The notes beneath the pieces were generated by a model. It did not search any database. It was not told the origin of the DNA and saw only the letters and a program-made list of their open reading frames with translations. A DNA stretch of 64,000 nt. Origin: AC-69 sp036519575 (GTDB lineage: Bacteria > Actinomycetota > UBA4738 > HRBIN12). The stretch spans positions 1 to 64,000 of the forward strand of contig DATDKZ010000162.1 of assembly GCA_036519575.1 (NCBI GenBank). The letters run 5' to 3'. A program made the translations under genes and the position numbers. Shown in pieces: positions 25,296-34,355 of this stretch (positions are counted from its first letter, which is position 1; the number at the start of each line of letters is the position of its first letter).

Positions 25296-25301
25296 TAGCG
25301 T
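25296..25301 (+). promoter_or_regulatory. -10 element (TAGCGT) before trpD
   Basis: TAGCGT ends 10 nt before the ATG at 25312, with no clear ribosome site; a weaker example of the leaderless pattern. Confidence 0.35.
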
Positions 25302-25311
25302 TCCTGCTCCC

Positions 25312-26358
25312 ATGCAGGACCAGGTTGCCGGGCAGGACCCCACTTTCTGGCCGACCCTTCTCTTGCGGCTGACCGGAGGGCAGTCCCTCTCGTCGGAGCA
25401 GGCCGCCCGGGCCATGCTGGCGATCATGGAAGGAAACGCCACGCCGGCGCAGGTCGGCGGATTCTTGATGGCCCTTCGCACGAAGGGTGAGACCGTCGAC
25501 GAGATCGAGGGCCTGTCCCGCACCGCCCTCGAGCTGGCGCAGCCGGTGCGCTCATCCGAGCCCGTTGTCGACACCTGCGGGACCGGAGGTGACCGGTCGG
25601 AGACGTTCAACATCTCCACGCTCGCCGCCATCGTGGTTGCGGGCGCCGGGGTCGCCGTCGCCAAGCACGGCAATCGAGCGGCCTCGTCGCACTGCGGGTC
25701 GGCGGACCTGCTCGAAGCTCTCGGCGTTCGGATCGACCTCGGATCGGACGGAGTCGAGCGATGCCTTGCCGAGGCGGGGATCGCGTTCATGTTCGCCCCC
25801 GTCTTCCATCCCGGCGCCGCGTATGCAGCACCGGTCCGCCGGGAGCTGCGCGTGCCCACAGCGTTCAACTTCCTCGGCCCTCTCACGAACCCGGCCCGGC
25901 CGCATGCCCAGGTGGTCGGGGTGTCCGACCAGCGGATGCTGCCGCTCATCGCGGAGGTTCTGGCCCGGCGGAGGATCAGAGCCAAGGTCTTCCGAGGGCA
26001 GGACGGCCTGGACGAGCTCACGACGACCGGGCCGTCCACGGTCTACGAGACCGCGAACGGCGACGTCAAGGAACGGCTCCTCGACCCCGGAGACCTCGGA
26101 CTCGCCCGAGCAACGGGTGCCGACCTGAAAGGCGGCGACGCGGCGACGAATGCCGGCATCGCGCGGTCCGTGCTCGCGGGCGAGCACGGACCGCCGCGCG
26201 ACGTGGTGGTCCTCAACGCCGGTGCTGCCCTGGAGGTGGCGGGGCGCGCCACGAGCGTCAAGGACGGGATGGCCGCCGCGTCCGAATCGATCGACTCCGG
26301 GGCCGCTGCGCGAGCGCTCGAACGATGGGTCGAGATCTCTCAGCGAGCCGCGGGGTGA
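25312..26358 (+). CDS. trpD: Anthranilate phosphoribosyltransferase
   Basis: Second step of tryptophan synthesis: joins anthranilate and PRPP. 348 residues. Glycine-rich PRPP motif [17 protein letters not shown], then [45 protein letters not shown] and the DGLDE motif. The ATG at 25312 is chosen because the longer open frame upstream crosses the tRNA and the end of the Nth gene. No other trp gene is present; the neighbour dcd is unrelated. Confidence 0.96.
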   Translation: MQDQVAGQDPTFWPTLLLRLTGGQSLSSEQAARAMLAIMEGNATPAQVGGFLMALRTKGETVDEIEGLSRTALELAQPVRSSEPVVDTCGTGGDRSETFNISTLAAIVVAGAGVAVAKHGNRAASSHCGSADLLEALGVRIDLGSDGVERCLAEAGIAFMFAPVFHPGAAYAAPVRRELRVPTAFNFLGPLTNPARPHAQVVGVSDQRMLPLIAEVLARRRIRAKVFRGQDGLDELTTTGPSTVYETANGDVKERLLDPGDLGLARATGADLKGGDAATNAGIARSVLAGEHGPPRDVVVLNAGAALEVAGRATSVKDGMAAASESIDSGAAARALERWVEISQRAAG

Positions 26359-26388
26359 GCCACGACGCAGGTCTCCGGTTCGACCCGG

Positions 26389-26394
26389 TAGCAT
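26389..26394 (+). promoter_or_regulatory. -10 element (TAGCAT) before dcd
   Basis: TAGCAT ends 7 nt before the ATG at 26402 without a ribosome site between; leaderless pattern. Confidence 0.5.
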
Positions 26395-26401
26395 CGCGCC
26401 G

Positions 26402-26980
26402 ATGATCCTCTCGGACGTCGACATCCGAAAGGAGATCGAATCGGGCCGCATCGTGATCGACCCGTTCGACCCGGCCGCGATCCAGCCGTCCTCGATCGAC
26501 CTCCACGTCGACGACCGATTCCGTGTGTTCGCCAACTCACGGTACCCCTACATCGACGTGAAGAAGGAGATGCCCGGCCTCACCGAGGTGGTCGAGGTCG
26601 CCGACCCGGACCCGTTCATCCTGCACCCCGGTGAATTCGTGCTGGGGTCGACCCTCGAACGCGTCGCCATCCCCGACGACATGGTCGCCAGGCTGGAGGG
26701 CAAGTCGTCTCTCGGACGACTCGGTCTCCTGATCCACTCGACTGCCGGGTACGTGGATCCAGGGTGGGACGGCTTCCTCACCCTGGAGCTGTCGAACGTG
26801 GCCAATCTCCCCATCACGATCTACCCGGGAATGAAGATCGGACAGATCTCGTTCTTCCGGCTCTCGACCCCCGCCGAGCGGCCGTACGGGTCCAGCGAGA
26901 CCAGGAGCAAGTACCAGGGGCAGCGCGGTCCGACGGCCAGCCGGTTCTTCGAGGAGTTCGGCGAGCCGGGAACTCGCTGA
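26402..26980 (+). CDS. dcd: dCTP deaminase
   Basis: Makes dUTP from dCTP for dTMP synthesis; some actinobacterial forms also hydrolyse dUTP to dUMP. 192 residues, trimeric dUTPase fold. [16 protein letters not shown] at the start, QPSSIDLHV, the substrate loop [29 protein letters not shown] with the catalytic Glu, and [20 protein letters not shown] at the C-terminus. Whether it is bifunctional cannot be told by eye. Convergent with the HEAT-repeat gene, 19 nt between stops. Confidence 0.96.
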   Translation: MILSDVDIRKEIESGRIVIDPFDPAAIQPSSIDLHVDDRFRVFANSRYPYIDVKKEMPGLTEVVEVADPDPFILHPGEFVLGSTLERVAIPDDMVARLEGKSSLGRLGLLIHSTAGYVDPGWDGFLTLELSNVANLPITIYPGMKIGQISFFRLSTPAERPYGSSETRSKYQGQRGPTASRFFEEFGEPGTR

Positions 26981-26999
26981 CGCCGGACCGACTCGCCGC

Positions 27000-29900
27000 T
27001 CAGCCGATCTGAGGATCGCCCGACCGGGCGCCCAGCCGGTACAGGGCTCCCTCGGCCGCGGCCACGACCTCCGGCACGGGGTCGTTGAGGACCGCCGCGA
27101 CGATCGCATCCGCACCGCGCGGATCCCCCAGCGTGGCCAGGAACTGCGTGGAGCGGAGCCGGATCCGCTCGTCCGGATCCGAGAGCACCCCGATCAGGGC
27201 GTCGACGGCCTCGGGGCCACCGACCGCTCCGATGGCCTCGACGGCCCGTAACCGCGCATCCGCTTCCGTGGAGTCGAGGCGTCCCGCGAGCCGGGCCACC
27301 CCGACCACGTCTCGGAGCAAGCCACCCACGATGGGCACCACTTCGGCGGTCCCGTGGAGCAACACGTCGATGAGCAACTCCTGCGACGAGGGCCCGATCT
27401 TCCTCAGAAGGTCGGTGGCGGCATCGCGCAGGTTGGGAACGGCCAGCACACCGGCCAGCCGCTTGGCAACCGCTGGCGAGCTCCATTGAGTGAGGACCTC
27501 GCTGGCAGCCGTTCGCACCCCCGCATCGTCGTCCTGGAGCGCAGCCACCAGGAAGCCGAGCACCGCCTCGTCGTCGATGACGCCCAGGGCTCGCACGGCC
27601 TCCACCCGAACCTCGGGGAACGAATCGCCGATGGCATTGCCCAGCGCTTGCACCGCGGACGTGTCGCGGAGGCGCCCGAGAGCCGACGCGGCCGCCGCCC
27701 GAACCGCGGGGACCGGATCCTGGAGGGACTGGATCGATGCCTCGAGGCAAGCCTGGCTCCCGCTCCATCCGGCCAGCTCGAGGGCCAGCACCCGTTCGTC
27801 CTGGTCGGGCGACGCGTGGTGCTTGAGCGCGAGCTCGGTCAGGGCGGCTTCGTTGGTGTGGGAGAACACCGAGCCGAGCTCGGTCCGCTCCTCGGGTCGG
27901 CACTGGCGAAGGGCCGACCACACGAACTCGTGATCGTTATCCTCCCTGGTAGCGAGCTGGTTCATGGCCGCGCGCCTGACCGATTCTTCCCCATCGGACA
28001 ATCCCTGGAGAACGAAGGGATCGGCCTCCCGACCCAGGCCCGGCGCGAGCTCATCGAGGGCCGCGGCCCGAACGACCGGATCGAGATCGGCCATCGCCCG
28101 GGTCATGGCAGCGGAGGTATCGATGTTGGCCATGGCGATCACGTGGACGGCTGCGGCTCGAAGGGGCGCCGACTGATCGGTCTCAAGCACGAACCGGGCG
28201 ATGTCCACGTAGCTCGGGTCGCCGGATTCACCCATCACCTCCAGGACCGCCATGCGGACCGGAACCGACGAGTCGTCGAGATGTCCCCGAAGGTAGGGCA
28301 TCACGGTCGGACCCGACGCGCTCCAGAGCACTCGGATCGCCTCTGGTTTGCGAGATTCGTCCACCTGCCCCAGCAGGCCGATGAGGTCCTCCAGCCGCAC
28401 CCGGGCGAGGGCCTTCAGGAACGGGTCGCGCGCCTCGAGCGGAAGCTCCATCGCTCGGTTCAGGATGTCTAGTCCGAGCTCGTAAAGGCGGAGCGCGCCC
28501 ACGGTCTCCGCCGCGGCGGACGCCATCTCCACGTCACCGGTGCGCATGGCTTCGCGGGCCCACGCCAGCACACGGCCTCGCTCCACCCCTCCCAGGCTCG
28601 ACCGTGCGAGGTAGCGGACCGCCTCGTCTGCATCGTGCAACGACCGGGCGAGTGACGCGATGCGTTCGGCCTCCACCGGAGCAAGGGACGCGTCGTCGGC
28701 GAACTCCGTTCCGGCGACCGCGGACTCGTCGGTTCGGGCGATGGCGTCGGCGGCGACCTCCGCCACTTCGCGGATCTCGTCCAGGGGGTCCGAGACCAGG
28801 GTGGCCAGCGCCCGGAGGATCTCCGGAGCCTCTTCGCCCTCCACCAGGATCCGGACGGCCCCCAGACGCCTGACGTCGGGCAGCGACAGGCTACCGACCA
28901 GTCGCGAGATGCCGATGGCCCGGCTGAGCCGCGCGATCGATGTGCCTTCTGCGGTTGTGGGCGGGGAATCCATCTCGCCGATCGAGGTCAGGAGCAGGTC
29001 GAGCTCGGTCTCATCGAGGGTGGACGTCGATGCCAAGAGCTCGGGCAGCAGCTCGAGCGCTGCCGCTTGGGTGAGCGGCCAGCGGCGTGCGGCGATCAGC
29101 GGAGCAAGTAGCACGAGATCCCGAGAACCACGTTCGGCTGCAAGGCGAACCGCCGCGGCCCGAACCTCGTCGGCTGGGTCCATGAGTGCCTGCTTGATCG
29201 TGGCGTCGTCGACACGGTCGGCCCGGTTCGACAGGACCCCTAGGGCCAACCGGCGGACCTCCTGATCCGGGTCGAGCAACAAGCCAACGACCTGCTCCAG
29301 CTCGCTATCGCCCGGGCCGCGCTCGTTAAGCTCCCGGAGGGCACGGCGCCGCTCGTCCGGATCGCGAGCGGCAAGCGAAGGGCCGACGGACTCCGGCTGG
29401 GGCTCCGGCGCCGGCTCCGGACGCGGCTCGTCAGCTTGGCTGGGCGCAACATCGGCTTTCCAAGCGCCGGCTTCGACAGCTTCAACGGCTTGGGCAGGTC
29501 CGCCCGGCTCGGCCGCGACGGCACGATCCGGTTCGACGGGCTCGGGGCTGTGAGGAGCCTCCGGCTTTGCCGCCCTGAGCGCACTCAGCCGTCGCTGCAG
29601 GATTTCGACGGCCGAGGGCTTCGAGACATCCGCCGCAGGTTGCTCGGGCTCAACCGGCGCTGGCGGCTCGGGGATCTCCGCCGCAGGTTGCTCGGGCTCA
29701 ACCGGCGCGGGCGGCTCGAGGATCTCCGCCGCAGGTTGCTCGGGCTCAACCGGTGCTGGCGCCTCTGACGTCTGGGGGGCAGGCTGCTCGAGCTTCGGCG
29801 GTGCCTGCGGCTCATCCTCGGACGAGCGCTGATCAGGCGGTTGCGAGGCGGCGGGGGCCTCCTCCTCATCCTCCTCCGCGATCTTGGCGCGGCGCTCTGC

Positions 29901-30077
29901 CAGCGCCTTCAAGCTCCGGTACCAATCCTCCTCGTACGCGTCCACCTGTTTGCCCTTCGGAGGTGAGCCATCCGCTTCGGAGCCCCCGGCTGCGCCGGAG
30001 GAGGCGTCACTGTCCTCGGATCCGTCTTCTCCCTTCTGGCCGAGGAAGCCGCCGATCAGACCCTGCTTGCGTTCCAT
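27000..30077 (-). CDS. Large HEAT-repeat protein with Pro/Glu-rich N-terminal region
   Basis: A 1025-residue protein of unknown function. Residues 1-15 (MERKQGLIGGFLG) are basic and hydrophobic. Residues about 16-235 are disordered, acidic and Pro/Ala/Glu-rich, with a 16-residue unit (EPPAPVEPEQPAAEI-type) repeated three times from a 48-bp DNA repeat. From about 235 to the end there are many HEAT/PBS-lyase-like helical repeats (RRLALGVLSNRA, VRAAAVRLAAERG, AVRAAAASALGRLRD). No signal peptide, enzyme motif or clear membrane helix. GGAGG lies about 10 nt before the ATG. Same strand as, and 139 nt after, a two-component system. Probably a scaffold or adaptor. Confidence 0.82.
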   Translation of the reverse strand: MERKQGLIGGFLGQKGEDGSEDSDASSGAAGGSEADGSPPKGKQVDAYEEDWYRSLKALAERRAKIAEEDEEEAPAASQPPDQRSSEDEPQAPPKLEQPAPQTSEAPAPVEPEQPAAEILEPPAPVEPEQPAAEIPEPPAPVEPEQPAADVSKPSAVEILQRRLSALRAAKPEAPHSPEPVEPDRAVAAEPGGPAQAVEAVEAGAWKADVAPSQADEPRPEPAPEPQPESVGPSLAARDPDERRRALRELNERGPGDSELEQVVGLLLDPDQEVRRLALGVLSNRADRVDDATIKQALMDPADEVRAAAVRLAAERGSRDLVLLAPLIAARRWPLTQAAALELLPELLASTSTLDETELDLLLTSIGEMDSPPTTAEGTSIARLSRAIGISRLVGSLSLPDVRRLGAVRILVEGEEAPEILRALATLVSDPLDEIREVAEVAADAIARTDESAVAGTEFADDASLAPVEAERIASLARSLHDADEAVRYLARSSLGGVERGRVLAWAREAMRTGDVEMASAAAETVGALRLYELGLDILNRAMELPLEARDPFLKALARVRLEDLIGLLGQVDESRKPEAIRVLWSASGPTVMPYLRGHLDDSSVPVRMAVLEVMGESGDPSYVDIARFVLETDQSAPLRAAAVHVIAMANIDTSAAMTRAMADLDPVVRAAALDELAPGLGREADPFVLQGLSDGEESVRRAAMNQLATREDNDHEFVWSALRQCRPEERTELGSVFSHTNEAALTELALKHHASPDQDERVLALELAGWSGSQACLEASIQSLQDPVPAVRAAAASALGRLRDTSAVQALGNAIGDSFPEVRVEAVRALGVIDDEAVLGFLVAALQDDDAGVRTAASEVLTQWSSPAVAKRLAGVLAVPNLRDAATDLLRKIGPSSQELLIDVLLHGTAEVVPIVGGLLRDVVGVARLAGRLDSTEADARLRAVEAIGAVGGPEAVDALIGVLSDPDERIRLRSTQFLATLGDPRGADAIVAAVLNDPVPEVVAAAEGALYRLGARSGDPQIG
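29630..29761 (-). repeat. In-frame 48-bp tandem repeat (2.75 copies)
   Basis: Copies begin at 29630, 29678 and 29726 with CCGCCGCAGGTTGCTCGGGC; the third stops after about 36 nt. Each unit encodes 16 residues of the acidic Pro-rich linker of the HEAT-repeat protein. Copies differ at a few bases, so the array is not brand new. Confidence 0.88.
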
Positions 30078-30216
30078 CTATCCGCCGCCTCCGGCCGTCC
30101 CCTTCCCGCTCCGCGATGCGGGCGCCCGTCGTCCATCTCCGGCCGTGCCCGAGCCTCTCCGGGCTCGCCCGGATCCACTCCTCACCGCCGCCGGCATCTC
30201 GGTGACCACGGGGGGG

Positions 30217-30924
30217 TCACCGCCGCGTCGTTGCGTTGGAGGGCTCCACATGCTCCGGGTCCATCGCGAACGGCGTCGGACCGATCCCCATCGAGACCGC
30301 GGCCATCGCGGCCTGCGTGCGATTGCTCACGCCGAGCTTCCGGAAGACCGCTGCGAGGTGCGCTTTCACGGTCTTCTCGGACAGGAACAGGGCCCGGGAG
30401 ATGTCTCGGTTGCTCTTTCCCTCGGCCAGCAGAGCCAGGATGTCGGTCTCTCGCTGCGTGAGGCTGGTCGACGGACGGCTGTGCGTCTCGCTTTGGTCGC
30501 CGCTTCCTACCTCCATGGCGTCGAACAGGTTCTGGATGACCCTTGGCGACAGGACGTTGCCGCCACCTGAGATCGCCACCTTGATCGCTTGCTCCAGGTC
30601 CTCCGGCGTCGCGTCCTTCAGCAGGTACCCGGCGGCGCCCTCAGCCAGGGCTCGCCGCACGTAATGCGCATGGTCGAACGTGGTGAGCACGATCACGGGC
30701 ACCTTGGGCCATCTGGTCCGCAGATCGTGGAGCAGCTCGAGCCCGTCTGTGTTCGGCATCCGCACGTCTACGAGGGCGACGTCAACCGGGTCTGCCTCCA
30801 TCACCCGAAGAGCTTCGTCCGCGCCCGCAGTCTCCTCGACGTCCGCTTCGCTGAAGCATTCGCGCACGACGTGAGCCATGCCGCGACGCACCAGCGCGTG
30901 ATCGTCAACGATCATGATCCTCAA
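30217..30924 (-). CDS. NarL-family response regulator
   Basis: A 235-residue regulator: receiver with IVDDHALVRRG, phospho-acceptor Asp in DVALVDVRMPNTDG and Lys in GYLLKDA; LuxR HTH with LTQRETDILALLAEGKSNRDIS. The start is TTG at 30924: AAGGAGA lies 6-7 nt upstream, the TTG overlaps the kinase stop (TTGA), and it gives the usual MRIMIVDDH. ATG 30915 is the alternative. A linker of about 25 residues between the domains is Ser/Thr-rich, and the C-terminus extends about 25 residues past the HTH. Cotranscribed with the kinase upstream. Confidence 0.92.
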   Translation of the reverse strand: MRIMIVDDHALVRRGMAHVVRECFSEADVEETAGADEALRVMEADPVDVALVDVRMPNTDGLELLHDLRTRWPKVPVIVLTTFDHAHYVRRALAEGAAGYLLKDATPEDLEQAIKVAISGGGNVLSPRVIQNLFDAMEVGSGDQSETHSRPSTSLTQRETDILALLAEGKSNRDISRALFLSEKTVKAHLAAVFRKLGVSNRTQAAMAAVSMGIGPTPFAMDPEHVEPSNATTRR

Positions 30925-31892
30925 GGTTCGTCTCCTTGCTCGTCGACGGGTAGCCGGGCGACCACCCGAGTCCCGCGCCCAGGGGACGACTCGATGTCGA
31001 CGGTGCCGCGCACCTCCGCCACCAGGCGTCGCATCATCTCCAGACCCAGATGGCCCTCCCCCGGCTCCTCCGGGGAGGCCTCAAAGCCTTGTCCCCGGTC
31101 TTCGACCTGCACCTCGATGCGCCGTGGGGTCGCTTGAACCCTCACAGCCACGTCCTTTGATGCCGAATGCTTGGCCGCGTTGGCCACCCCTTCCCGGATG
31201 ACGGAGGAGGCCGCCTGGAGGATCGGACCGTGAACGGCGCGGACGTCGCCCTCGATCGACCAGGAGGCGGGGAGCCGCCACCGCTCCAGCACCTTCTGCA
31301 CGACCAGCTCGAGCGATTCCTCCTGGCGCGATCCGTCCTCCGACGATCCATCAGGCGACAGGGCGGCCAGCATCCGCCGGATCTCCTCCAGAGCTCGTCG
31401 GAGCTCGGTCGCCGCCTCGGCCAGAGCCGCCGTGGCCTGCGTGGGGTCGAGCTCGACCCGTCTTGCCATCCACTCCAGTTCGAGCACCGACGCCGTCACG
31501 ACCTGCGTGAGCCCATCGTGGATTGCATAGGCCCACCGGGTGCGCTCCTTCGCGTATGGATCGTCGAGTCCCTCCGAGGCGGAGGGTCTCCGGCCCGCGA
31601 GCGACGAAAGCATCCCTCGCAACGCGGCGACCGAGCGGACGGAAGACTTCGGAGTGAGGCGGGCGAACACCAGGTCGTCACCGCGCGGGCATGCGATCCA
31701 GCCCTCGGCCCGTCCTTCGAGCACATCGTCGAGGTGAAGGGGAAGCGGTCCCGACCCGGGTGTGGCCCACCAGGCGATCCTCCGAGAGGACTGGCCGGAT
31801 CGCATGATGCCCACGGCGTCGAGGTTCAAGAGCTCGGCGAGGCGCCGGCATTCGGCGGCTTCGTCGGCCTCGTGGACGACAGCTGTCTCCAC
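30921..31892 (-). CDS. Soluble histidine kinase (HisKA_3 type)
   Basis: About 323 residues, no membrane helix. N-terminal about 100 residues may form a degenerate GAF-like sensor (AECRRLAELLNLDAVGIM...). HisKA_3 follows with acceptor His125 in YAIHDGLTQ, then HATPase_c with the N-box variant REGVANAAKHS, EDRGQGFE, and GHLGLEMMRRLV. The start chosen is GTG 31892 with AAGGAAGGG 4-6 nt upstream; a longer frame to 32060 adds 56 residues of low-quality sequence. Predicted partner of the NarL regulator at 30924. Confidence 0.88.
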   Translation of the reverse strand: METAVVHEADEAAECRRLAELLNLDAVGIMRSGQSSRRIAWWATPGSGPLPLHLDDVLEGRAEGWIACPRGDDLVFARLTPKSSVRSVAALRGMLSSLAGRRPSASEGLDDPYAKERTRWAYAIHDGLTQVVTASVLELEWMARRVELDPTQATAALAEAATELRRALEEIRRMLAALSPDGSSEDGSRQEESLELVVQKVLERWRLPASWSIEGDVRAVHGPILQAASSVIREGVANAAKHSASKDVAVRVQATPRRIEVQVEDRGQGFEASPEEPGEGHLGLEMMRRLVAEVRGTVDIESSPGRGTRVVARLPVDEQGDEP

Positions 31893-32129
31893 CCGTTCCC
31901 TTCCTTCTCGGCCGGCACGGCCCACGGTCGTGCTGCCTGCCTCTCGCCCTTGATATCGCGGACGACACCGGGGGTCGTCCGTTCGACCAAGCCAAGCCGT
32001 TCGGTCTAGTTCTTCCTTCGGAAAGTTCAGGGGCGCGCTTGAACCGGCGCCCCGAGGCAACCGCGGCGATGGAAGTCGCGGGGGGGTCGGCGAGCGCGAC
32101 CCGTCGGTCCAAGAGGACCAGGGAGGGGG

Positions 32130-34142
32130 CTACTCCGAAGGGACTAGGTGATCCCTCGACATGGCCAGGATCTGCGCGACGTCGGCTACTTCCACGTCGT
32201 CGCCCCGGGCCCGGGCTCCATCGTCCAACATCACGAGGCAGAAGGGACAGGCCACACCGACCATGTCCGCGCCGGTGGAAGCGGCCTCGTCCATGCGCTC
32301 CCGGTTGATGCGCTTCCCGATCCGCTCCTCCATCCACATCCGGGCTCCCCCCGCACCGCAACACAGGCCCCGGGTCCCGTGGCGGGGCATCTCAACGGTC
32401 GACAGGCCGGGTACCGAATCCAGGAGCTGCCGCGGCTCCCCGTAGACGCCGTTGTGCCGCCCCAGGTAGCAGGGGTCGTGATAGGCGAGCAGGGCCCGCA
32501 CCGGGCCCGTTGGTCGGAGGCGGCCGTCCTCGACCAGTTGGGCGAGCAGCTGGGTGTGATGGAGCACCTCGTACCGACCCCCATAGTCCGGGTACTCGTT
32601 GCGGAGCACGTTGAAGCAGTGAGGGCAGTTGGCCACGATCTTGGTGACTCCCGAGCCGTCGAGCGTGGCCACGTTCTGCTCCGCCAACGTCTGGAAAAGG
32701 TACTCGTTCCCGATGCGGCGAGCCGGGTCGCCGGTGCACAGCTCCTGCGGTCCAAGGATGGCGAAGGACACTCCGGCATCGCGGAGGAGGCCGGCCACGG
32801 CGCGCGAGACTCCGCGGGCTCGGTCGTCGAACGAGCCGGCGCATCCTACCCAGTAGATGAACTCCGGAGCTTGCTCGCCCGGGCCGAGCTGAGGCACATC
32901 CATCCCCTCGGCCCACGTCGCGCGCTGTGACTGGGGCTGACCCCACGGGTTCCCGGAAGTCTCCAGGTTCCGAAGGAGCTCGGCCGACTCGGGAGGGAAT
33001 CGTGACTCACCCATCACCAGGTTCCGACGGAGGTCGACGATGTGGTCGATGTGCTCGATGTCCACGGGACACTCCTGCATGCACGCGCCGCACGTCGTGC
33101 AGGCCCACACGACCTCTTCGTCCACGATCTCTGGGACGAGCGGGGTCTTCCGGATATCGCCGGACGTCGTTCCGGCCTCGAGGATCTTCGGTCCTTCCTC
33201 GAACAGGTGGTCCCGGAGGTTCATGATCAAGAGCTTCGGCGACAGCGGCTTGCCGGTGTTCCAAGCCGGACACGCGCTCTGACATCTCCCGCATTCGGTG
33301 CACGCGTAGAGGTCCAGGGCCTCCTTCCACGTGAGGTCCTCGACCGTCGCGGCGCCGAGCCGCATCTGGTCGGTGTCGGGCGCGTCCACGTCGATCCGGA
33401 GCGGCGTCAAGTACCCCCGGGGTTTGGTGTTCGAGAAGAACACGTTGATCGAACTGGTGAAGATGTGCAGGTGCTTCGAATACGGGATGTAGACCAGGAA
33501 CCCCAGGATGAGCAGGAGATGTGTCCACAGGAAGAACGGCTCGTAGAGACGAAGCACCGTCGGGGTCATGGGCTCGAACACGCGAGCGAGCCCGCGCGAG
33601 AGGGGTGTCCACGTGGGGTCGGCCTCGGCGATGCCCCGGGCGATCCGGATCGCGTTCAGCGCGAACAGCGTGAGCATGATGCCGAGGATCCACACCAGGA
33701 TGAGGTCCGCCTCCTGCATGTGGCTGCCCACGAACCGCTCCGGGCGTTGGACCTTGCGGATGGCGAAGGCCATGAGGACCCCGATCACGACCAGGAGGGC
33801 GAACAGGTCCTGGAGAAGCCCGAGCCACCCGCTGCGACCGATCAACGGCAGGGCGAAATCCGGCTCGACTGCCTGCCCCATGGCTTCGATGATCGTGGTC
33901 AGAAGCACCAGGAAGCCCCAGAAGATGAGCGCGTGCATCACCCCGGGCAGGAGGCGCTGGAGAAGCTTTCGCTGGCCGAGCACGACGGTCACCTCGCGCT
34001 CCACCCTCACCGGCACGTCGCGCGTTCGATCCACGGCCCGGCCCAGACGCACCAGCCCGTACAGCAGGCGGGCGCGCCGGGCGAAGAGTCCCGCCGCAGC
34101 GGCAACGAGGGCCAGGAGGATCGCCGCAGGCAGGAGCATCAA
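32130..34142 (-). CDS. EtfD-like membrane iron-sulfur oxidoreductase
   Basis: A 670-residue membrane reductase resembling Rv0338c/EtfD, which is thought to take electrons from the electron-transfer flavoprotein of fatty-acid oxidation to menaquinone. The N-terminal about 250 residues have 5-6 membrane helices with conserved His (HALIFWGF, HLLLILGF), NarI-like. Two ferredoxin-type [4Fe-4S] motifs follow: Cys281/284/287/291 (CTECGRCQSACP) and Cys348/351/354/358 (CTTCGACMQECP). Two CCG domains (GCAGSFDDR; CCGAGGARMW at about 594) end the protein. etfA/etfB are not in the window. Starts TTG 34142 or ATG 34139; a TACACT box lies 6-9 nt upstream. Confidence 0.88.
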   Translation of the reverse strand: MMLLPAAILLALVAAAAGLFARRARLLYGLVRLGRAVDRTRDVPVRVEREVTVVLGQRKLLQRLLPGVMHALIFWGFLVLLTTIIEAMGQAVEPDFALPLIGRSGWLGLLQDLFALLVVIGVLMAFAIRKVQRPERFVGSHMQEADLILVWILGIMLTLFALNAIRIARGIAEADPTWTPLSRGLARVFEPMTPTVLRLYEPFFLWTHLLLILGFLVYIPYSKHLHIFTSSINVFFSNTKPRGYLTPLRIDVDAPDTDQMRLGAATVEDLTWKEALDLYACTECGRCQSACPAWNTGKPLSPKLLIMNLRDHLFEEGPKILEAGTTSGDIRKTPLVPEIVDEEVVWACTTCGACMQECPVDIEHIDHIVDLRRNLVMGESRFPPESAELLRNLETSGNPWGQPQSQRATWAEGMDVPQLGPGEQAPEFIYWVGCAGSFDDRARGVSRAVAGLLRDAGVSFAILGPQELCTGDPARRIGNEYLFQTLAEQNVATLDGSGVTKIVANCPHCFNVLRNEYPDYGGRYEVLHHTQLLAQLVEDGRLRPTGPVRALLAYHDPCYLGRHNGVYGEPRQLLDSVPGLSTVEMPRHGTRGLCCGAGGARMWMEERIGKRINRERMDEAASTGADMVGVACPFCLVMLDDGARARGDDVEVADVAQILAMSRDHLVPSE

Positions 34143-34148
34143 TTGGCG

Positions 34149-34154
34149 AGTGTA
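34149..34154 (-). promoter_or_regulatory. -10 element (TACACT) before the EtfD-like gene
   Basis: On the minus strand TACACT ends 6 nt before TTG 34142 and 9 nt before ATG 34139; no ribosome site is present. Confidence 0.5.
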
Positions 34155-34287
34155 TATGCGGAGCCGACGGCAGGTTCACCTCCCTTGGGGCGCCTCCCCG
34201 GGCCTTGCCGCCCACCCGAGGGCCCCTTGCCCTCCGCGGTGTTCAGTGCTCAGACCTCATGCCCGTCACAGTCTGGTCATGCCTAAC

Positions 34288-34308
34288 CTTGACACTAAAG
34301 GACTCAGA
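34288..34308 (+). promoter_or_regulatory. HAIR-like HspR operator at the dnaK promoter
   Basis: CTTGACA-N7-ACTCAGA matches the HspR operator consensus CTTGAGT-N7-ACTCAAG at 10 of 14 defined positions with the exact 7-nt spacer. It covers the -35 box and most of the promoter spacer, and the MerR-type repressor HspR is encoded in this cluster, so autorepression is a natural reading. Confidence 0.65.
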
Positions 34309-34317
34309 CTTTATTCT
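34289..34317 (+). promoter_or_regulatory. Vegetative promoter of the dnaK operon
   Basis: TTGACA (34289-34294), 17-nt spacer, TATTCT (34312-34317): a consensus -35 and a 4/6 -10 with ideal spacing, about 38 nt before the dnaK ATG, which has its own AGGAGG ribosome site. Confidence 0.7.
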
Positions 34318-34355
34318 GCGATTCAGATCAAGAACTTACTCAGGAGGGTTCACTC

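Noticed and set aside
24583..26358. 591-codon plus-strand frame that would extend trpD upstream
   Set aside because: The upstream part overlaps the Nth-like gene and the tRNA in another frame; TrpD similarity starts at ATG 25312.
29630..29761. Possible CRISPR-like array
   Set aside because: The 48-bp units are contiguous with no spacers and are in frame within the HEAT-repeat gene.
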